64,000 bases of DNA, taken from Trichopria drosophilae (lineage: Eukaryota > Arthropoda > Insecta > Hymenoptera > Diapriidae). The stretch spans positions 161,750,001 through 161,814,000 of the forward strand of contig CM059582.1 of NCBI GenBank assembly GCA_030407085.1, read 5' to 3'. Shown one piece after another: positions 58,101-64,000 of this stretch; within the stretch, counting starts at the first letter, position 1, and each line of letters begins with the position of its first letter. The position numbers and the translations under genes were made by a program. The notes beneath the pieces were generated by a model that made no database searches, had not been told where the DNA came from, and saw only the letters and a program-made list of their open reading frames with translations.

Positions 58101-60832
58101 ACAAAGGATGACACCACCACCGAGTCTTCCAGATTTGCTACTTAGTAAGTTATAACGAAAATTCAATAATTGTATAATATTTACTTTCATTATATGATAA
58201 AGCATATACCATTTTAAAAAGATATAAAGTATATAAGATACCTCTTATAGGCTGTTCCAATATTTTTAAGTACTTTATTATTGTGTATTCAATAACTTAT
58301 TTTTCAAATATGTTATTAAATCAGTTAATTATATTGAACTATTGAAGGCCTATCATATTTACATATAACAATGAAATATAACATTGTATATTATGTTCCA
58401 GATCCTTCAAACGCAGTTGAACAGAATCAACCAGATCTGGATCTCACTATTGATCCGCTTTCGAAAACTGAAAATAATATATTTCATCTCGACAACAGTA
58501 ATAATTTATGTGTTAATACATATATATAAATATATGAATTACAAAATTTCCATATTTATAGGTTATAAGTTGATAAACAATAAGTATTCATATTTTTTAA
58601 AAATATTAATTATGAATCTATGTGAATGCAAATAGGTTCATTTCGACATATTATATATGCATTCAAATGAATTCAAGTTCTTTTTCGTACATATTAGTTT
58701 TGGATTAAATGAATTCATAAGCATTAAAAATTGTATGAAAATTTATTTTTCTATTCGTATGGATTCGACAGGGTCAGAAAATGGATTCAAACATATGAAA
58801 TGAATGCATTTAAATCTTTTCTGAATGCATTTTCGATTACTGGGTAGATGTGGAATCTAAGATCTTGTATACTTGATAAAACATTGGTCAAAACAGTAAG
58901 TTATAACGAAAATTCAATAATTGTATAATATTTACTTTCATTATATGATAAAGCATATACCATTTTAAAAAGATATAAAGTATATAAGATACCTCTTATA
59001 GGCTATTCCAATATTTTTAAGTACTTTATTATTGTGTATTCAATAACCTATTTTTCAAATATGTTATTAAATCAGTTAATTATATTTAACTATTGAAGGC
59101 TTATCATATTTACATATAACAATGAAATATAACATTGTATATTATTTTCCAGATCCTTCAAACGCAGTCGAACGGAATCAACCAGATCTGGATCTCACTA
59201 TTGATCCGCTTTCGAAAACTGAAAATAATATATTTCATCTCGACAATAGTAATAATTTATGTGTTAATACATATATATATATATAAATATATGAATTACA
59301 AAATTTCCATATTTATAGGTTATAAGTTTATAAACAATAAGTATTCATATTTTTTTAGTGCAGGAAAATGGAAATAATAGCGAGTTGCTAATGGAAAATA
59401 ACTTTTTGGCTCGAAACGTCATTTTTGAAAATTTACCAACAGGTATTTCTAACAATCTGTATATTTGATAAATTTCTGTAATTTTTGCAATTAACATGTG
59501 TATTTTCATTTATATGGATTTTTGTTTTTTGCAGATAGCAGAAACATATTGAGTATTTTAGAAAATACAATTACAATTAAGACATTGTTAGAAAAACAAA
59601 ACCAGTTTTTACAAGACAACTACAATAATGGGCCCGTATTACCTATTTCTAAGTCTACTCCTTTATTTGGTATTCCAAAAAAAGCTTGTAAAAAATTTAA
59701 AAAATTGCAGGAATTGGAAAAGTTATTAAAGTCTGATGAAGATCGACGAAGTCAGTTGGTAAGTTGTTTTATATTATTTTTATATGCACCAAAACTAAAA
59801 CACATCCTTACTCCAGAGTGGATAATAGCATGATGCAAATGCAAACATGTACATACGTATATATATACATATATATATATATTATAAATAATCATGTGGT
59901 AAATTGGTTAGGTAGTTATTATTATATCGAATAATGTAGTTATTAATTTAACACGGGATGCCTGATGTGTTCTGCTACTCGAAGCCCGGTTTATAACTTG
60001 TACATATGTAAAAATCCATCATCTACCTAAAAAGTCTAAATTTAAAAATGCCAGAACGCTTTTGTCAAGGATACATTCATGTAGGTTATCATTGTTATTT
60101 TTATTTATTTATTTATTTATTTTTTATTTTATTTTATTGTTATTATCATTGTTGTAATGTGTAGTTTTTTATGTATTCATGTTGTATGTTCCAGGTTACC
60201 TTTTTTTACTTACTGGGAGGAAATTCACCACAAGACCACGTTAAAAACTGTCTCCAGAAAATAATGACGGATAAATTGGCCATGAAATGCTCGTGGAAAG
60301 GGCAAAAGGGAAACTTTGCGGTCAATGAATTAATAATAATAACGGCAACTTTGAAAGGTTATTTTCGATTTCGATTCTTGTTTATTTTGACGAAATGAAG
60401 GGCTCAAAATTTCATTTTTGAAAAATTATGAAACAAGTTACAATCTGCCCGCAAAAATTTTCAATTTATTATTATTATTCAGTACTTGGCAATGCTGAAC
60501 TTTTGATAACATTGTAAATTCATTTCAATAATAAAATGTCTTTTGTTTTATTTTATTTTATTTTATTTAATGAAATGTCTTAATTCCGCAATATTTTGCC
60601 CAAATATTCGTTATATGATCTCAATGTAAGAAAACAATGTCCGTGAGCATATTTATTTCTTTAACATAACAAGAAATATTGATATTCAAAATTATCTTTT
60701 GTAGACGCTGTTCGAAAACAGTTTCCAATGATGACGGACCAGCACTTTCAGGCCCATGTTTCATCATGGCTAAAGTATGCCAAAACGAGATTTGACAGAC
60801 AACAGGCAAAAATCAACACGAATGCGGTTTAA
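55177..60832 (+). CDS. DUF4806-type transposon accessory protein, nine exons
   Basis: CDS: 55177-55224, 57642-57852, 57950-58144, 58402-58497, 59152-59247, 59359-59442, 59535-59758, 60195-60357, 60705-60832, about 414 residues. Every junction keeps phase. The N-terminal part ([34 protein letters not shown]) and the C-terminal block ([47 protein letters not shown]) match the DUF4806 proteins abundant in insect and cnidarian genomes, whose function is unknown. The middle is Lys-rich ([12 protein letters not shown]), probably a nuclear signal. Exons 4 and 5 are a duplicated pair. Exon 1 lies upstream of the transposase frame, so the transposase gene sits within the first intron; this exon is the least certain. 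The donor of exon 8 (GTTATT) is weak. A role in binding the element's subterminal repeats is inference. Confidence 0.7.
55400..57511 (+). CDS. tnp2/EnSpm-like transposase, 703 aa, intact
   Basis: Probably cuts and rejoins the ends of the element at 54656-61585. The N-terminus is basic ([20 protein letters not shown]). The core matches the tnp2-like (Transposase_21) proteins common in metazoan genomes: [20 protein letters not shown], a zinc-binding knuckle [12 protein letters not shown] (C319, C322), [42 protein letters not shown], and [18 protein letters not shown]. By position I propose D217, D377 and E540 as the DDE triad; this is inference from motif order. The frame has no intron or stop. 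A splice acceptor (TTCTTTCAG) about 50 bases upstream fits a short 5' non-coding exon, possibly the one at 55177-55224. The family assignment is from memory of motifs, not from a search. Confidence 0.8.
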   Translation: MGKIKKFFVSKRHIRRIVKKEFFQTLSSTLPSFKMRNDLLQCNLDEAVLKSHSTENKTKPTNTDFQSVQIVNKKLEGTVQNNTDDSDSCSVENEVYEMEPTIEIVEPDKHPSVTKDTYENIKMWFLKYRHLLSQLAMNELLDILRIPYPNLPADSRTLLKTPNSCLYEIISVPPGNYCHIGIENNIRKLVTNNMFLQNILFETLESTVLLPVSINIDGLPISKSSTSQFWPILMSVDISESKDRNVSKPFAVGIYHGYKKPDDAKQFLNVFISEFKHLQENGFTLHNKIIKIKADKLLCDAPAKSFVLSIKGHTGYNSCTKCTQTGNYINGRVSFLETKVTLRTDKTFEEKLDEDFHNGTSSFEDIKMGLVSQVPLDGMHLVFLGVMKRLIKFWVRGKKNIRLIDDDIKAIDNHVLILKKFIPKEFSRLPRSIQDIEYYKATELRQFLLYIGPVVLQTIQNKNIYKHFMSLSCAIRILCSSELYILYNDYASQLLVYFVEKYAVIYGPEYINHNVHGLIHLPAECLTHGPLDSFSCFKFENYLHEMKKRIQTSKHPLQQICNRLKEQDEVKNQTNKIYPILFQQCNVRINNNEHLVYYKKLDEGNYEVNNDKENCIMLKDKSIMFIQSIFQNKKSMEIFVTGTQFIESTEFFNSPCSSTLFNIVKIKNISNLSYTVNIKDIVAKCLGFPDDDNFIIIPLIHTL
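58144..59357 (+). repeat. Duplicated exon-plus-intron segment in the DUF4806 gene
   Basis: About 58144-58599 and 58895-59357 are nearly identical direct copies (AGTAAGTTATAACGAAAATT at both starts). Each contains a 96-bp phase-1/phase-1 exon, separated by about 295 bp. The exon copies differ at a few positions (GTTGAACAGAATC against GTCGAACGGAATC). Either or both exons can be used without breaking the frame. Confidence 0.85.
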
Positions 60833-61619
60833 AGTTAAAAAAAATCTTTTATATATTTTTATTACAAAATGTTGAATGTTAATATAAATGTTTAAAAATA
60901 AATCATTAATAAATAACAATAATAAATAAAAATAATCTAAAGCATATGAGACTAATTTTATTTTAAATTTCCCTATAACAGTTGGCATTTTTTGGCCAAG
61001 CAATTTTAACGACAAGAATTACTATTATTTATAGCTCAATTTACCACAATTAATAACAACTTTTCACTTATTGAAAGTCTGTACTAAAAGTGCCAAGAAA
61101 TATTGTATACCCGCGAGCAATGATTCTCCCCCTATCGATATCTTTGGTGTTTATTTTGATACTTTTGATCCTTGCATCTTTACATAAAAAAGAATGCCAA
61201 AAGATGTCGATAGAGAGAGAATCATCGCTCGTGGATATACAAAACAAAAGTCTACTTAAAATTTCCCCCGTTAATGCAGCGTTTTTGAAACGTCGCAAAT
61301 GCGACGTTAAGTTTATGCGACGTTTACGAAACATTTATGCAACATTAGGAAAGCAGGGAAGCGCCAAGAAATTAATAATGTAACGTTTTTACAACGTTGG
61401 ATGCATAGTTTTCAAACGTCGCAGGTACGTTACGAATGAAATGTTATTTAAAAACCGTAAATGTGGCAGGACATTTCTGGTTCCAAGGACGTCGCTAAAA
61501 TGTTTTTGCAATGAAACAAGATTGGTCGCATGGCTATAATGCGACGTTTCAAAGATATTGCTGTAACGGAATATTGTTTAGCGGGCAGATTGGTCAATAT
61601 TTTCATTTTGGCAGTTTAA

Positions 61620-62756
61620 CCCATTAACGTCAAGTAGGACACATTTTTCACTTAAATTTCAATCAAAAATTTCATATGAAAATCCAAGTTCAAATAAATT
61701 GAAAGGTACATGTCTTACTATTTTCGTGGTCGCTCTCTTCAGTGCTGTTGTCAAAATTGAGCTATCTTAATTAGATAATTAAATATGTCGATTTAAATGT
61801 CAAAATAACGCGAAAAATCGAGTGTTCATTTTTATAAAACATTTTTGTCTCATCGAAAGAGTATTTGTCGTGAGCAAATTTCTTCATTAAACGTGGACCC
61901 AATAGTTACAGTATTAAGATAAATTTTTGTAATATTTAAAAACTAACATGGTGATCACAAAATGGCGACTCCAATGACAAATTTCTAATTAAAACTTAAC
62001 AATAGTTTTTCTTGAAAACTATAGACTTCAGAAAAAATTTTCTAAGAATAAATATGTTTTAGAATGAGTCAAAAAATCATCTCAAATTTTTTCAGAATTT
62101 ATTGTTAAATTTTTTATTTTTCGAAAATTCGAAAAATCGAAATTTTTAAAAAAGTCGCCCAAAAAATCTGAAAAAAATTGAAAGTATTCTTTGACCAATT
62201 CGAAGACATTTTTGTTCTAAGGAAATTTGTTCTAAAGTCTACAGTTTTCGAGAAAAAAAATGACTAGTCTTGAAATCTAGAAAAGTTTAATAATTTTTTT
62301 CTTGAAAACTGTAGACTTTAGAAAAAATGTCCTTAGAACAAAAATGTCTTCGAATTGGTCAAAGAATACTCTCAAATTTTTTCAGATTTTTTGGGCGACA
62401 CTTTTAAAAATTTCGATTTTTTGTGATCACCATGTTAGTTTTTAAATATTAAAAAATTTATCTTAATACTGTAACTATTGGGTCCACGTTTAATGAAGAA
62501 ATTTGCTCACGACAAATACTCTTTCGATGAGAAAAAATGTTTTACAAAAAAAAACACTCGATTTTTCGCGTTATTTTGACATTTAAATCGACATATTTAA
62601 TTATCTAATTAAGATAGCTCAATTTTGATAACAGCACTGAAAAGAGCGACCTCGTAAATAGTAAGACATGTATCTTTTAATTTATTTGAACTTGAATTTT
62701 CATATGAAATTTTTCATTGAAATTTAAGTGAAAAAAGTGTCTTTGACGTTAATGGG
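61620..62756. mobile_element. TTAA-flanked CCCATTAACG palindrome
   Basis: Termini CCCATTAACGTC and GACGTTAATGGG with TTAA outside both (61616-61619, 62757-62760). Left and right halves are almost complete reverse complements (GAGCTATCTTAATTAGATAA, GTGGACCCAATAGTTACAGT). It is homologous to 36490-38125, and together they define a family. 1137 bp, non-coding. It lies 34 bp after the two-gene transposon, inside the same outer MITE. Confidence 0.85.
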
Positions 62757-62760
62757 TTAA

Positions 62761-63680
62761 TAGTCACTATTTATATTTATTCTAAAAGTATATTTTTGGG
62801 GCTTATTTATAAAACATGAATTGTTCATTTTTTGTATTTATAATGAGATATCGTTCCTGGAAGACCAAATGATAATTTGGGGTAAAGCGGCGAAATTTTT
62901 TCCCGGATGTCTCTATTGCGTGATTATTTTTTAATTTAGAATTCCCTTTTGATGAATGCATTGAATAAAAGACGAAGTTAAAATATGTGATCCCGATATA
63001 AAACGAGTATTCAAAGCTTCCGAAGATGCAATTTCTTTTTTTACTGTTGTTGGAAACTTTGATATATCTGAAGAGGTTCATTCCACCAACGTGGCAATTT
63101 TATTTTTATTAAAACAAACAATAGTAACATAAAAGATTATGAATTGCACTTAATTTTATGATAGTCGTCTCAGAGACCTCTAAAAATAAGGATTCGCCAC
63201 TTCACGCCGGTATCACCGCTTCGCCCCGTGTTTTTTAAGTTTTTTTAATTGGTCATAGCTGGCCATCTGTAAAAGATATACCGTAATTAACATGCATGTA
63301 AATATTGACTATGAAATTACCTATCAAATGATACTTTGCATAATCGTACATACGAAATTCAAGGACAGTTATATGATACACGGAAAAAATCCTCGCCGCT
63401 TCGCCCGCCTTCCCCTATATGTGTATCTAAAAAGTGGAACATGGAAAATGGAATGGAATTAATTATAAGAGGATGATATAAAATATACGGATTTATAATA
63501 ATTGTTTACGTTTCGACCTCAGATCCGGGTTATCTGCAGCCATAGCTATCTTAACAAAATTAGGCTCCTTTTAAAGTCACTTTCAAGCTCTACAATTCAT
63601 CTCTGGAGGCTCTTTGATCTAAAATGAATATTTCTTTTGCTAAAGTCATAAAAAGGGTAAAAACTGCCAATTGTTGCGTT
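62761..63680. other. Right remnant of outer MITE, then unassigned sequence
   Basis: 62761-63417 is the right part of the TA-flanked element; the minus-strand frame at 62803-63081 looks accidental. 63420-63680 shows nothing recognisable. Confidence 0.4.
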
Positions 63681-63879
63681 GGCCTGGGAACAAAGTTCCG
63701 AAAATCAAAACCCCCCCGAAAGGCAAAAATTTCGATATTGCGTGAGTTCAAGGTATTTTAATTTGCTTTCTTTTTGCCAAATTTTCAAAGACAAAGCGAA
63801 GACATTCACGCTGGATCCATGCTATATCGAAATTTTGGCTTTCGGGGTGTGTTGATTTTCAGAACTTTGTACCCCGGCC
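63681..63879. repeat. 200-bp hairpin/MITE
   Basis: The arms pair for about 65 bp each: GGCCTGGGAACAAAGTTCCG, AAAATCAAAAC and CCCCCGAAAGGC on the left; GCTTTCGGGG, GTTGATTTTCAGAACTTTGT and ACCCCGGCC on the right. No coding capacity. Confidence 0.6.
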
Positions 63880-64000
63880 TTTGCGTTTCTTCCTGTTCAT
63901 CTCATTTCGATAAATAGCTAATGAAACAACACTATGGGGAAGTCGTAGGCTTTGAAACAATGAACAATTTAACCTCTTTTGTGAAAAATGCCACTTTTGT

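Larger units (their letters stand above)
54656..61585 (+). mobile_element. Complete two-gene EnSpm/CACTA-like DNA transposon
   Basis: A 6,930-bp element with short inverted termini CCCGCTAAACA/TGTTTAGCGGG and CA directly outside both ends. Subterminal zones (54660-54950 and 61260-61570) are packed with AACGTT, GCGACGTTT and GTAACGTT words in both orientations, the kind of array that subterminal-binding proteins recognise in En/Spm elements. It encodes an uninterrupted transposase (55400-57511) and a spliced DUF4806-type protein (55177-60832), both on the plus strand. Termini differ from canonical CACTA, and the duplication is 2 bp instead of the usual 3, so the family assignment rests on the transposase. 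The absence of stops in either gene implies a young copy. Confidence 0.8.
54441..63417. mobile_element. TA-flanked mariner-like MITE split by two later insertions
   Basis: Outer ends CAGGGGAAGACAGGGCGAAG and CTTCGCCCGCCTTCCCCTA are inverted, with TA outside both (54439-54440, 63418-63419). Subterminal CTGCGAACGGGGCGAA on the left matches ACCGCTTCGCCCCG on the right. Removing the insertions at 54656-61585 and 61620-62756 leaves roughly 0.9 kb, a normal MITE size. Confidence 0.65.

Noticed and set aside
58384..59377. Two similar 80-codon frames starting MYI(M/I)FQILQTQ
   Set aside because: These are the wrong frame through the duplicated exon and intron; the phase-consistent reading is the one used in the DUF4806 gene.
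61068..61383. Overlapping frames on both strands near the right end of the large transposon
   Set aside because: They run through the subterminal AACGTT/GCGACGTTT repeats and are by-products of them; neither joins the DUF4806 gene, which stops at 60832.

Overview
The window is AT-rich animal DNA, most likely from an insect and plausibly a hymenopteran. The evidence is spliced genes with GT/AG introns, a ZAD-type C2H2 zinc-finger gene (an arthropod family), a fused animal-type PAPS synthetase, an interstitial TTAGG-type telomeric array, a tRNA-headed SINE and a dense load of DNA transposons. I cannot name the species. All exon models were built by eye from reading frames, splice signals and phase.

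Layout. 1-2650: right part of a decayed DIRS-type tyrosine-recombinase retrotransposon. 4261-7346: a two-exon gene with a Gar1/Naf1-like RNA-binding domain. 12.3-14.6 kb: MITE-like elements. 15507-28729: a six-exon gene for bifunctional PAPS synthetase (APS kinase plus ATP sulfurylase). Its large first intron and introns 4 and 5 carry MITEs, LINE fragments, long palindromes and a SINE. 29.1-31.3 kb: a palindromic element. 32761-42126 (minus): a ZAD protein with 17 C2H2 fingers in two coding exons; the intron between them holds a Penelope-like GIY-YIG fragment and a TTAA-flanked palindrome split by a second SINE. 42.6-50.7 kb: nested repeats without a convincing host gene. 51.2-51.8 kb: a GC-elevated block that may be a promoter or 5' exon.

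53.2-63.4 kb is a tower of nested elements. A TA-flanked, mariner-like MITE with termini resembling CAGGGGAAG has been split by a 6.93-kb two-gene DNA transposon and by a TTAA-flanked palindrome. The 6.93-kb element looks complete. It has CCCGCTAAACA inverted termini, a CA/CA duplication, an uninterrupted 703-aa tnp2/EnSpm-like transposase with a D/D/E candidate triad, and a multi-exon DUF4806-type gene whose exons all join in frame.

The main pattern I found is that at least four unrelated-looking elements (13986-14570, 16281-17926, 22170-22495 and 54656-61585) share CCC...GGG termini and a 2-bp direct repeat. Each is also filled with its own short repeated motif. I infer a group of non-autonomous elements served by a transposase of the type encoded at 55400-57511, with the DUF4806 partner as a candidate reader of the short motifs. 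A second pattern is a set of long near-perfect palindromes flanked by TTAA, two of them sharing a CCCATTAACG terminus.
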